In this document: in pieces, positions 31,418 through 39,210 of the stretch | How positions within the stretch are numbered: the stretch's first letter is position 1 | How the letters are laid out: each line of letters opens with the position of its first letter | NCBI GenBank assembly: GCA_902786015.1 | Contig: CADAAU010000023.1 | Coordinates: 1 to 45,138, forward strand | Direction: 5' to 3' | DNA length: 45,138 bases | Origin: an uncultured Coriobacteriaceae bacterium | GTDB lineage: Bacteria; Actinomycetota; Coriobacteriia; Coriobacteriales; Atopobiaceae | Made by a program: the position numbers and the translations under genes | Notes under the pieces: generated by a model | Told to the model about the DNA's origin: nothing | The model's input: only the letters and a program-made list of their open reading frames with translations | Databases searched by the model: none

Positions 31418-32778
31418 GACACCAGCTTTACGAGCGGTTTGGCAACTGGATGTACGCGCTCATAGCGCTGGGCGTCTTGGTTTTGCTCGCCCTTCTCTCG
31501 TGGGGTATCGCCTATGACTCAGTCTTTATGACCATGCTGGCAGGTGCGTTGCTTGCCGTCATCATCGTGGTGTCGGGTTCCTTGTTGCTCGTTCCCGACA
31601 ACTACCGTTCGATGGCGACAGAACGCACGCTTCGCATGGCGTCGAGCACCCTCGACCACATGCGTTCCGGTCTTACGCCGGATGGGTGCAGCGCAGTTTG
31701 CCAGTTGTTGCTGCCCGAGACGAAGGCGCAGGCCATCGCGATGACCGATACAAAGAGCGTGCTGGCATACGCTGGGGAACAGGCGCCCACGTATCCGCCT
31801 GGCACGCCCAACACGTCGCCAACCATGGCCGTGCTCGAGTCGGGGCGTATGGAGACGTTCTCGTCGCGTGACGTGGTGAGGCTAAACGGCGAAAAATACG
31901 AGGTTCAGGTGTCCCCAGAGTCGACGAACAATCTGCCGGTAGGCATCATCGTGCCGCTCGTGGTGGCCGAGAAGCCGGTTGGCACCATCAAGCTGTACTA
32001 TCGCAGCGGGCGTGAGGTCGACCGCACGCAGCTCATCATCGCTCGCGGCCTCTCGACGCTGCTTTCGGCGCAGCTTTCTTCCTACGAGCTCGATCGCCAG
32101 GCTGAACTTACTGCGCGAGCCGAGGTCAAGGCGCTCCAGGCCCAGATTAATCCGCACTTTTTGTTCAATACGCTCAATACCATCGCCGCGCTTACCCGCA
32201 CCGATCCCAACAAGGCTCGCGACCTTCTTCGTGACTTCTCGGTGTTCTACAGGCGCACGCTCGAGGCCTCGGAGACGCTCATACCCCTAGATCAGGAGCT
32301 CGAGCAGACGCGACGCTACCTCACCATTGAGCAGGCGCGATTTGGAGAGGATCGCATTGTGGAGTCCGAGCATGTGGAGCCCGGCCTCGAGGAGATCCGC
32401 GTGCCGAGTTTCTTGGTGCAGCCCATCGTTGAGAATTCCGTGCGGCATGCCATGCGTGACGAAGGTCCCTTGCACATAGACGTGCACGTGGCGACGGATG
32501 GTAGCGACGTGCTCATAGCCGTGGCCGACGACGGCCTTGGAATGGACGATGCGGTTGCCGATCGGCTGCTCAAGCAAGCCAAGGCCGCGGAGGGAAATGA
32601 GCGAGGTACTGGAATCGCGCTGCGCAACGTCGCCGAACGCATCGAGCGGTTCTATGGCGTGGGTTCGGGTATCGAGATCATGTCGAGGTTGGGAGAGGGT
32701 ACCGTCGTGACACTGCGATTGGCCGACGCCGTCCCTGCATCGTTTCAAAAAAAGCCTGCAACACCCGTCGTTGGCTAG
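31414..32778 (+). CDS. LytS/YehU-type sensor histidine kinase with GAF-like domain
   Basis: 454 residues. ATG 31414 overlaps the glycosyltransferase stop (ATGA). Two N-terminal TM helices (about 12-35 and 40-65), a GAF-like domain (about 80-215; LPVGIIVPLVVAEKPVGTIKLYY), then the LytS-type kinase core. The His box QAQINPHFLFNTLNTIAAL is intact, and the ATPase shows VQPIVENSVRHAM (N box), VADDGLGM, GTGIALRNVAERIERFYG. It should autophosphorylate and signal to a LytTR-type regulator, but none is encoded in the window, so it is an orphan kinase here. Coupling to a glycosyltransferase suggests a cell-envelope signal. A C-terminal tail of about 15 residues follows the ATPase. Confidence 0.92.
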   Translation: MRHQLYERFGNWMYALIALGVLVLLALLSWGIAYDSVFMTMLAGALLAVIIVVSGSLLLVPDNYRSMATERTLRMASSTLDHMRSGLTPDGCSAVCQLLLPETKAQAIAMTDTKSVLAYAGEQAPTYPPGTPNTSPTMAVLESGRMETFSSRDVVRLNGEKYEVQVSPESTNNLPVGIIVPLVVAEKPVGTIKLYYRSGREVDRTQLIIARGLSTLLSAQLSSYELDRQAELTARAEVKALQAQINPHFLFNTLNTIAALTRTDPNKARDLLRDFSVFYRRTLEASETLIPLDQELEQTRRYLTIEQARFGEDRIVESEHVEPGLEEIRVPSFLVQPIVENSVRHAMRDEGPLHIDVHVATDGSDVLIAVADDGLGMDDAVADRLLKQAKAAEGNERGTGIALRNVAERIERFYGVGSGIEIMSRLGEGTVVTLRLADAVPASFQKKPATPVVG

Positions 32779-32910
32779 TCCACCTCAGCCTGTACGAAAA
32801 GCTGTGCTCAGACAGTCCTCGCTCTGCTGCGGAACTGCACGCGACTGCTTTCCATGGCCCCTCGCGGACCTGACGCTACTTTGGGGCACGGAGTCTTCGG
32901 ACGGGACGCT

Positions 32911-32949
32911 CCGACCGTCGCTAGGCCCAGTCGGAGTTATCCTTGCCGG
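32911..32949. repeat. 39-bp direct repeat, left copy
   Basis: Begins CCGACCGTCGCTAGGCCCAG and ends TATCCTTGCCGG; identical to 33867-33905. The two copies bracket the broken ATPase gene and its iterons. On the minus strand it encodes GKDNSDWA and a stop. Confidence 0.85.
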
Positions 32950-33008
32950 GAGCCTTGTGCCACTTACCGTTTGATCGGACGGACTACTGAGGGGTATCTC
33001 ACATGACC

Positions 33009-33066
33009 ACAATCTTATCAATGAAAATGCTACAATCTTATCAATAAACAGACAACAATCTTATCA
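33009..33066. promoter_or_regulatory. Three ACAATCTTATCA repeats at exact 23-bp spacing
   Basis: ACAATCTTATCA occurs at 33009-33020, 33032-33043 and 33055-33066. The period of 23 bp places all three on roughly the same helix face, as expected for a cooperative operator or iteron array. It ends 26 bp before the ATPase start. Confidence 0.7.
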
Positions 33067-33092
33067 GTGGATGAGTGAAAGGAATTCTCGTC

Positions 33093-33787
33093 GTGGATGA
33101 TACGTATCTACCCCGCTTGGCGGATACAATGCTGGACGAGAAGCTTGCCCATGCGCGGGCCGTGGTGGTGCGTGGACCTAAGTGGTGCGGAAAGACTATG
33201 ACGTCTGAACGTCATGCGAAGAGCGCGCTCTATCTGCAGGATCCCAGAGAGGCCCAGAGGATACGGCTGGCAGTGAAGGTTGATCCCTCACTATTGCTTG
33301 ATGGCGATAGGCCGCGGCTCATTGACGAATGGCAGGATGCTCCGCAGCTCTGGGATGCCGTCCGCTTCGATGTGGACCGCGCAAGAACTCCGGGGCAGTT
33401 CATCCTCACGGGTTCAGCTACGCCAGGAGAGTCTCCCATGCATTCTGGTACGGGCAGGTTCTCCTTCCTCAACATGCGGCCTGCGTCCGCGACTTGCGAG
33501 TCTATGCTGAGTTCCTAAAGGGCGGGTTGCAAAGATACCACGACCAGACAGGACTCGAGGCCGACGCGATTGTGACCATGCGCGATGGGAGGTGGGGGGC
33601 CGTCGAGATCAAGCTTGGAGAGGGATTGGTTGAGGAAGGGGCAGATAGTCTCCTGAAGGTTGCGCGTAAGGTTGACCATGATGTAATGGGACCTCCGTCT
33701 TTTCTTGCAGTAGTTATTCCCTCTGGCTATGCCTATCGGCGAGATGATGGGGTTAGTGTTGTGCCCATCACCTGCTTGAGACCATAA
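33093..33787 (+). pseudogene. DUF4143-type AAA ATPase gene with large internal deletion
   Basis: Starts at GTG 33093 (AAAGGA upstream). The N-terminal AAA domain is present: VVVRGPKWCGKTMTSE (Walker A), LIDEWQDAP (Walker B), FILTGSATPGE, HSGTGRFSFLNMRP. At about 33478 the frame changes. The rest, read in another frame, is the typical C-terminal DUF4143 domain: VRDLRVYAEFLKGGLQRYHD, LEADAIVTMRDGRWGAVEIK, SYAYRRDDG-like SGYAYRRDDGVSVVPITC. The original frame stops at 33518. Between the two halves about 200-250 residues normally found in this family are missing, so a deletion plus frameshift has destroyed the gene. The role of intact members is not established; they are frequent accessory genes in anaerobes. 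Confidence 0.88.
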
Positions 33788-33796
33788 GTCGAAATC

Positions 33797-33832
33797 CCGT
33801 TTCGTGGGGAGCGCCAACCCCCCACCAAACGG
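33797..33832. terminator. Hairpin after the ATPase pseudogene
   Basis: CCGTTT-c-GTGGGG pairs with CCCCAC-c-AAACGG around a 10-nt loop; flanking bases extend the imperfect stem. It lies 10 bp after the pseudogene end. No T-run. Confidence 0.5.
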
Positions 33833-33866
33833 AATCTCAGCTTACCGAGTCAGCTTCTAGTGGCTC

Positions 33867-33905
33867 CCGACCGTCGCTAGGCCCAGTCGGAGTTATCCTT
33901 GCCGG
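33867..33905. repeat. 39-bp direct repeat, right copy
   Basis: Identical to 32911-32949. Here it overlaps the end of a minus-strand reading frame (33877-34031) that ends GKDNSDWA. Confidence 0.85.
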
Positions 33906-34031
33906 TGGCCAGCTCAAAGTGATACTTGGCGATTCCGAGGTTGACTCGCGTCTGTGTGCCTCGCCGGGTCGTCGAGTGTACGTGTGGCTTCTCGCCGCCC
34001 CGCGCGGGAACGTGCTCAAGCGTCCTCGTCG
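33877..34031 (-). other. Possible C-terminal coding fragment, unidentified
   Basis: The minus strand contains an open frame ending TRVNLGIAKYHFELATG, then KDNSDWA and a TAG stop, preceded by EHVPARGGEKPHVHSTT. The composition is protein-like and it ends within the 39-bp repeat. It has no start of its own and runs into the 1040-residue gene in another frame. It may be the tail of a gene lost by deletion. I do not recognise the family. Confidence 0.25.
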
Positions 34032-37000
34032 TCAGTAGATGTAGCAGCCGCAACGTCCCGACGACTTCATGCGGTACAGGGCAGTGTCGGCGTCCTTAAA
34101 GATGTCGCCCTCGGGGTTCTCGCGGTCGGCGAACGCCACGCCCACGCTGATGGAGGTCGGTGGCAGGTCTCCCTTCGGCTTTTGCAGCATGATGTTGGCG
34201 TGATCGATCTTGCGCTTGAGCTTATCGCGCATGGAGCTGTCGACGTTGGCCATTATCACCACGAACTCGTCGCCACCCAGCCTAAACACGAGGTCGGTGG
34301 AGTTAAAGCTGTACGTCAGGACCTCCGCCACCCGCTTGAGCACGAGGTCTCCCACGTCGTGTCCGTAGGTGTCGTTAACGCCCTTGAACTTGTCCACGTC
34401 CACCAGCAGCAACGCGTTCTTTGACATGTCGAGGTCGTGCCGCATGAAGTCATAGGCGCTGCGGTTATAGAGGCCGGTAAGAGCGTCGTGCATGTTGCCG
34501 TAGTTCAGGCGCTCCTGCGTCCTGCGGTTCTCGTCAAAGACGGCGTTGTATGTCTCGGACACAAACCGCAGCTCCGCTGCGCCCCTTGGGGGAACTAGCT
34601 CTTCGGCGCGCATGTGCTCCACCATGCGCAGGAGCGGCAGTCTGACCCAGGCGCCAATAAAGACCACGATAAGAACCACCACCAGCACCATGCCAAAGGT
34701 CAGCATCGTCTGGACGCCCAGCAGCGTGTCCATCTGTTGGCTCAAACGCGCGCGCTCTTCGCCCGAGCTTGCGAGGAGGTCTTGCGTGCACATTTCCGCG
34801 TTTTCCCAAATCCTCGCCTTGTAGTCGGCGTATCGGTCGCCATACACCAGGTCCAATGCCTTGTCGCGCTTTTCTTGCACGGACTTTTTGGCATCTTGTG
34901 GGCTGAGTTCGAAGTCTCGCAGCACATCGGGAATGAGTGCCTCATCGTAGTCGCCCGTCGATAAAACCAGTTTCATGGCCAAGTACTCGTCGTCCATCAG
35001 CTCGTTCGAGAGTGCCAAGGCCGTGGAAAGATCCTTGTAGGCCTGGCTGTCGCGCGAAATCATGGTCTCGATGCTTCGCACCGCATTGTCGCGGTGCTGG
35101 GTTTCGTACGCTTCGGTAAAGTAGTTCTGCAGGTATACGATGTCGCCTGTCACCACAAAGCTGCGCGCCCCTATGGTGAGGTTGTCCGACCCGATTTCCA
35201 GATTGGTGGCCGCCTGCTGAGCCAGGATATAGCGCTCGCTGGCTTCTGCCATCGCCTGGTATCCGTTGTTCACCATGGAATCTGCCAACAAGAGCGCGGC
35301 AGTCATGATAGTGGTGACTACCAAAAAGACTATGCCGGCCTGGTTGAGGGGAATACTGAGCTTCTCGCTCCACCGTTTGAGAAGCGGCGCGCGCTTTGGC
35401 TTGGAGGCCGCGGATTCCTGCGCTTTTGGTCCGTCCGTCTCCCGCCCGGCGATGTCTCGCTCCGCCTCTCGCAAAAAGGGCTCGAACTTTTGCGCTGGCA
35501 CGGGCGGCGAGAAGTAGTAGCCCTGCACCATGTCGCAGCCGATCTCCTTGAGTGACTGTAGCTGCTCCTCGGTCTCTACGCCCTCCGCCACGACCGGCGC
35601 ATGAATGTGCCGGGCAATCTCGATGATAATCTCGAGCATGTGCGTGTCTTTTTCTTGGGCGAATGCCGTGCTTACGAACTTCATGTCCAGCTTGAGAATG
35701 TCGATGGGAAGCGTGGAGAGCATGTTGAGCGACGAATAGCCCGTTCCAAAGTCGTCCATCTCCACCAAGAAGCCCATCGCGCGCAGGCGCTTTACGGTGT
35801 CGATGATCTGTTCCGCGTCCTCGGCGTAAGCGGACTCCGTCACCTCAAGGTGCAGGTCGAAAGCTTCCAGCTTGCTTTCCTCGAGGATGTCGAGCAGGGT
35901 GTAGAGGGTGTTCGCATCGTACATGTCAACCCGCGACACGTTGACCGAGACGGGGACGGTATAGCCAATCTCGTCCTTCCACCTGCGGATTTGCCGGGCC
36001 GCCTCGCGCCATACGTAGCAATCGAGCGCTTGGATGAGGCCGTTGTCCTCAAAGAGCGGGATAAAGACGCCGGGGCTTATCATTCCCAGCTCGGGATGCT
36101 CCCAGCGAACTAGGCCCTCCGCGCCGGCGAGGAAGGGCTTATCGCCCGCGATGTCGAACTTCGGTTGGTAGAAGACCTTGAACTGACCCTGCTCGATGGC
36201 ATCGCTAAAGTCTTCGATGAGTCGGTCGGCGTACAGTTCCGCCTTGTGCAGCGTATCGTCGTAGACGCCGATGTTGCGCGTATAGCTGTTGCGCACGGAA
36301 TCGGACGCGTTCTTTGCACGGTCGAACCTCCGCTCGATGTCCAAGGATTTGTCGACGTTGGAATAGACGCCCATGCGCAGGTGTATGCGCTTGTTTGCCT
36401 CGTGCTCGCTGGCGAGCTCCATGGCGGCGTTGTCCAAAATCGCCTTGTAGTCTTCGCGATGCGGGCAATACACGAGGAAGATGTCGGCCTCTCGACGACA
36501 GACGATGCCGCCGGAATCGTGCACCATGTCGCGGGCCTTCTTGCCTACGCGGCAAAGAACTTCGTCGGCGTAGACGCGGCCATATCGCTCGTTGATGATG
36601 CTAAAGTTGTTTATGTTGAGTACGATGGCGTCCATCGGCGTGTCTATGTGGTGCTGGTCGTACTGCTCCGCATAGCTAAAGAAGAACTCGCGGTTGTACA
36701 GTCCCGTCAGCGGGTCGCGCTCGGTGGATTGGATGATCCGTCGTCCCTCAAACAGCTCGATGGCACGCCGGACACGGGCTTGGATGATGCCCGGTTCGGG
36801 ATAGGGCTTCTGGATGAAGTCGCTTGCGCCCGCGTTGAGGCACTCGATCTCTTGGGTGAGGTCGCCCGAAGCAACGACGACGGGGATGTCCTGATATTCC
36901 GGGTTTGCCTTGATGATGCGCAGGACTTCTTGGCCTGGCATGCTGGGCAAGATGAGGTCCAAAATCACGATAGAGAGGGTGCGCTTGTGGTCCTCGATGA

Positions 37001-37154
37001 GGCGCAGGGCCTCTTCGCCGGTCTCCGCTACAAGAATCGTGTAGTCCGATTCCAGAGCCGCCATCAGCGCTTCGCGGTTGATTTCCACGTCTTCGACAAT
37101 CAGAATCTGTCGCTTGCCGTCGGCGGAGTGGAAGGTTGCATGAGCGTCGTGCAT
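34032..37154 (-). CDS. REC-GGDEF*-EAL-membrane sensor-GGDEF bifunctional c-di-GMP protein
   Basis: 1040 residues; GAGGGGAG 6 nt before the ATG. Domain order: receiver (about 15-135; VILDLILPSMPG phospho-Asp, IQKPYP), degenerate GGDEF (about 140-310; CRREADIFLVYC where GGDEF should be), EAL (about 320-565; AEGLVRWEH, SVNVSR, EVTESAY, EMDDFGTGYSSLNML, LKLDM, AEGVET, QGYYFSPP, all key residues present), TM helix (about 605-625), extracytoplasmic helical sensor (about 630-805), TM (about 812-835), and a final intact GGDEF (about 870-1038; FRLGGDEFVVIM). Both intact enzyme domains are cytoplasmic, one on each side of a membrane hairpin. The protein should therefore make and break c-di-GMP under control of phosphorylation and an outside signal. 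Divergent from the GDPD gene. Confidence 0.92.
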   Translation of the reverse strand: MHDAHATFHSADGKRQILIVEDVEINREALMAALESDYTILVAETGEEALRLIEDHKRTLSIVILDLILPSMPGQEVLRIIKANPEYQDIPVVVASGDLTQEIECLNAGASDFIQKPYPEPGIIQARVRRAIELFEGRRIIQSTERDPLTGLYNREFFFSYAEQYDQHHIDTPMDAIVLNINNFSIINERYGRVYADEVLCRVGKKARDMVHDSGGIVCRREADIFLVYCPHREDYKAILDNAAMELASEHEANKRIHLRMGVYSNVDKSLDIERRFDRAKNASDSVRNSYTRNIGVYDDTLHKAELYADRLIEDFSDAIEQGQFKVFYQPKFDIAGDKPFLAGAEGLVRWEHPELGMISPGVFIPLFEDNGLIQALDCYVWREAARQIRRWKDEIGYTVPVSVNVSRVDMYDANTLYTLLDILEESKLEAFDLHLEVTESAYAEDAEQIIDTVKRLRAMGFLVEMDDFGTGYSSLNMLSTLPIDILKLDMKFVSTAFAQEKDTHMLEIIIEIARHIHAPVVAEGVETEEQLQSLKEIGCDMVQGYYFSPPVPAQKFEPFLREAERDIAGRETDGPKAQESAASKPKRAPLLKRWSEKLSIPLNQAGIVFLVVTTIMTAALLLADSMVNNGYQAMAEASERYILAQQAATNLEIGSDNLTIGARSFVVTGDIVYLQNYFTEAYETQHRDNAVRSIETMISRDSQAYKDLSTALALSNELMDDEYLAMKLVLSTGDYDEALIPDVLRDFELSPQDAKKSVQEKRDKALDLVYGDRYADYKARIWENAEMCTQDLLASSGEERARLSQQMDTLLGVQTMLTFGMVLVVVLIVVFIGAWVRLPLLRMVEHMRAEELVPPRGAAELRFVSETYNAVFDENRRTQERLNYGNMHDALTGLYNRSAYDFMRHDLDMSKNALLLVDVDKFKGVNDTYGHDVGDLVLKRVAEVLTYSFNSTDLVFRLGGDEFVVIMANVDSSMRDKLKRKIDHANIMLQKPKGDLPPTSISVGVAFADRENPEGDIFKDADTALYRMKSSGRCGCYIY

Positions 37155-37250
37155 TCAGACTCCCCTCGTCGTATGCATGTGCAAGTATACCAAACGTGTA
37201 TATGCGCACACTTTGTTTGCTGGCAGCAAATTACTCAGGAGCGTCTTGCG
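37155..37250. promoter_or_regulatory. Divergent promoter region with imperfect dyad
   Basis: The 96 bp between the two divergent starts contain TGTGC (37178-37182) and GCACA (37206-37210), with GTATAC and GTGTAT inside, an imperfect dyad of about 33 bp. TATACT-like words on the minus strand and TATATG on the plus strand are candidate -10 elements. Assignment is tentative. Confidence 0.35.
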
Positions 37251-39077
37251 ATGGGTTGGCCCATATGGGGTAGCATGGATGATGACAAGTGGAACCCGAG
37301 AAAGGACGACACGGTGAAGGATACGTTCACGCAGACATTACGTCTTTTGCGCTACAACTGGCGGGCGCTCCTCTTGTTTGAGGTCGTCTATCGTGCCGTG
37401 CTTATCGCGCTGGTCGGTCCGGTGTTTAAGCTTGCCCTCGACGGATCGATGGCGATTGCTGGCTTTCCATACCTCACGCACGAGAACGTCAAGCATTTCT
37501 TGTCGCATCCGGCCGTCGTCGTGGTTTCGGTGCTGGTCGGACTCTGCTTTGCCATATACGAGCTGCTCGACATTGCCGCTCTGCATTACATCCTTGGACA
37601 GTCCGTTCGGGGCGATCGTGCGCATTCGCTTGACGCTTTTCATTTTGCTGTGGGCCAGCTTGTGAAGCCACGCAACCTTCCGCTGCTCGTGCTTGTGTTG
37701 CTGGTCGTGCCCCTGTTGAGCATTGGCACGATTTTGGGCGTGGTGTTTAGCATGGAGACACCCGAGATGTTCTTTGAGCACCTAAATCGATATCGCCCTA
37801 TCGTCACGGTCGTCCTCATTGCCATCGCCGTGGCGATTGTGCTGTTGTTTAGGCTCATGTTCACGTTTGCGTATGCCTTCTTTGACGGTGACGGGTTTGC
37901 AAAATCGGTGGGCAAGAGTTGGCGTGCGGGACGGCACCACAGCATTGGTGACCTCTTCTCGGTCCTGATCATGCAGATTCTGCTGTGGGTGGCATGCTTC
38001 TGCGTGATTGCGCTGGTCGCCGTGCCGCTTGGTTTCTTGGTTCCGACCAATTTTGCCGGCACACAGGTGTCGCGTCAGACCGTGGTGGTGTTCTTTGCAG
38101 TCATACCGGCTGCGGTCGCCGCGGGTCTGTTGGCGAACGCGCCTTCGAGCGTTGCGACGATGCTGGCTCGGCTCTCGCTTCGCGCCGACCAGATCGATTC
38201 GCTCACGATGCCCGCGTCGCTGGAGCACCTCCGGCATCGCGGCGTTCTGCGCGCGGCGTCGGTTGGCCTTGCCGTAGTCTGCCTCGCCTGGGGCGCGCAT
38301 CACCTATGGACCACCACGCTCGGCCCCATCTACGAGTTCAAGCACGATGGTCATGAGGTGCTGGTTACGGCGCATCGCGGGGGAGGGGCACATGCTCCCG
38401 AAAACACCCTCGCCGCGTTCGAGCAGGCCTCCAAGGACAATGCGTGGATGTGCGAGCTGGACGTCCAGATGAGCAAGGACGGCAAGGTGTTCGTGAGCCA
38501 TGACTCCACCTTCCAGCGCATCTCTGGCGTACAGAAGGCTGCGTGGGACCTCACCTACGACGAGATCCTGAAGCTCGATGCAACGGGCAAGAAGTGGGAG
38601 GGCTCGTTCGAGAAGCAGCACTATCCGCTGTTGGATGAGGTTCTCGACTGGGCCGACGAAGCTGGCATGCCCATGAACATCGAGCTCAAGCCCACCGGAC
38701 ATGAGACAGACTTCGAGCAGGCGGTCGTGGACATCGTCCACGCCCATGACTTCAGCGACCGTTGCATCGTTACCTCGCAGGTGTACAAGACCGTGGAGAA
38801 CGTCAAGAAGTGCGACCCCGCCATTGAATGCGTCTACGTTTCGCGCTTCGTCTACGGGGACATCTACAAGATGGAGGCGGCCGACATCTTTTCCATCGAA
38901 GAGAATTCCGCCCGTGCGGCGCTCGTTGCGAGTTTGGTGGAGCACGACAAGGGTGTCTTGGCGTGGACCATCAACGCGAGGCGTGGCATCGAACGCGCCG
39001 TCATCAACGGCGTTGACAGCGTGATCACTGACGACGTACCCATGGCGCAGGAGGTCATTGCCCAGATGAAGGGATAG
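37251..39077 (+). CDS. Glycerophosphodiester phosphodiesterase with N-terminal membrane domain
   Basis: 608 residues from ATG 37251 (AGGAG 9 nt upstream; ATG 37275 or GTG 37312 are alternatives). The frame is open much further upstream but that part lies opposite the 1040-residue gene and is not real. Residues about 30-345 carry about seven TM helices of the GDPD-associated membrane domain (LLLFEVVYRAVLIALVGPVF, PLLVLVLLVVPLLSIGTILG, VVLIAIAVAIVLLFRLMF). Residues about 365-605 are an intact GDPD domain: VTAHRGGGAHAPENTLAAF, CELDVQMSKDGKVFVSHD, IELKPTG, WTINARRGIERAV, GVDSVITD. It hydrolyses glycerophosphodiesters to glycerol-3-phosphate and an alcohol, probably from lipid or teichoic-acid-like polymers at the membrane. 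Substrate is inference. Confidence 0.92.
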   Translation: MGWPIWGSMDDDKWNPRKDDTVKDTFTQTLRLLRYNWRALLLFEVVYRAVLIALVGPVFKLALDGSMAIAGFPYLTHENVKHFLSHPAVVVVSVLVGLCFAIYELLDIAALHYILGQSVRGDRAHSLDAFHFAVGQLVKPRNLPLLVLVLLVVPLLSIGTILGVVFSMETPEMFFEHLNRYRPIVTVVLIAIAVAIVLLFRLMFTFAYAFFDGDGFAKSVGKSWRAGRHHSIGDLFSVLIMQILLWVACFCVIALVAVPLGFLVPTNFAGTQVSRQTVVVFFAVIPAAVAAGLLANAPSSVATMLARLSLRADQIDSLTMPASLEHLRHRGVLRAASVGLAVVCLAWGAHHLWTTTLGPIYEFKHDGHEVLVTAHRGGGAHAPENTLAAFEQASKDNAWMCELDVQMSKDGKVFVSHDSTFQRISGVQKAAWDLTYDEILKLDATGKKWEGSFEKQHYPLLDEVLDWADEAGMPMNIELKPTGHETDFEQAVVDIVHAHDFSDRCIVTSQVYKTVENVKKCDPAIECVYVSRFVYGDIYKMEAADIFSIEENSARAALVASLVEHDKGVLAWTINARRGIERAVINGVDSVITDDVPMAQEVIAQMKG

Positions 39078-39110
39078 GCTCCTGGCACTCGGCTTCCCGG
39101 GCAGCCTACC

Positions 39111-39140
39111 TTGGGGAGCTGTGGGCTGTTGGTGTAATAT
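39111..39140 (+). promoter_or_regulatory. Candidate sigma-70-type promoter of the second PP2C gene
   Basis: TTGGGG (39111-39116), 18-bp spacer, TAATAT (39135-39140), about 70 bp before the start codon at 39211. Confidence 0.4.
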
Positions 39141-39210
39141 GTAGAAGGTCTCGAGCGGTCATTCATAGCCGCAACATCGGCAATCAGCACAAAGCAAAAG
39201 GGGAGAGCGG

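Larger units (their letters stand above)
32779..33092. other. Intergenic region with direct repeat and iterons
   Basis: 314 bp without a gene. It holds the left 39-bp repeat (32911-32949), a half GGAAC-family element just after it (CCGGGAGCCTTGTGCCACTT) and the three 23-bp-spaced repeats (33009-33066). Frames seen on the minus strand here are repeat-derived and not convincing genes. Confidence 0.5.

Noticed and set aside
32785..33021. 78-codon minus-strand frame containing the 39-bp repeat
   Set aside because: It is composed of repeat-derived sequence with no ribosome site. The other repeat copy also gives a similar peptide by sequence identity alone.
36165..37250. Upstream extension of the GDPD reading frame by 362 codons
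   Set aside because: It lies entirely opposite the REC-GGDEF*-EAL-GGDEF gene and its dyad promoter region. A ribosome site and the protein's natural N-terminus are at 37251.
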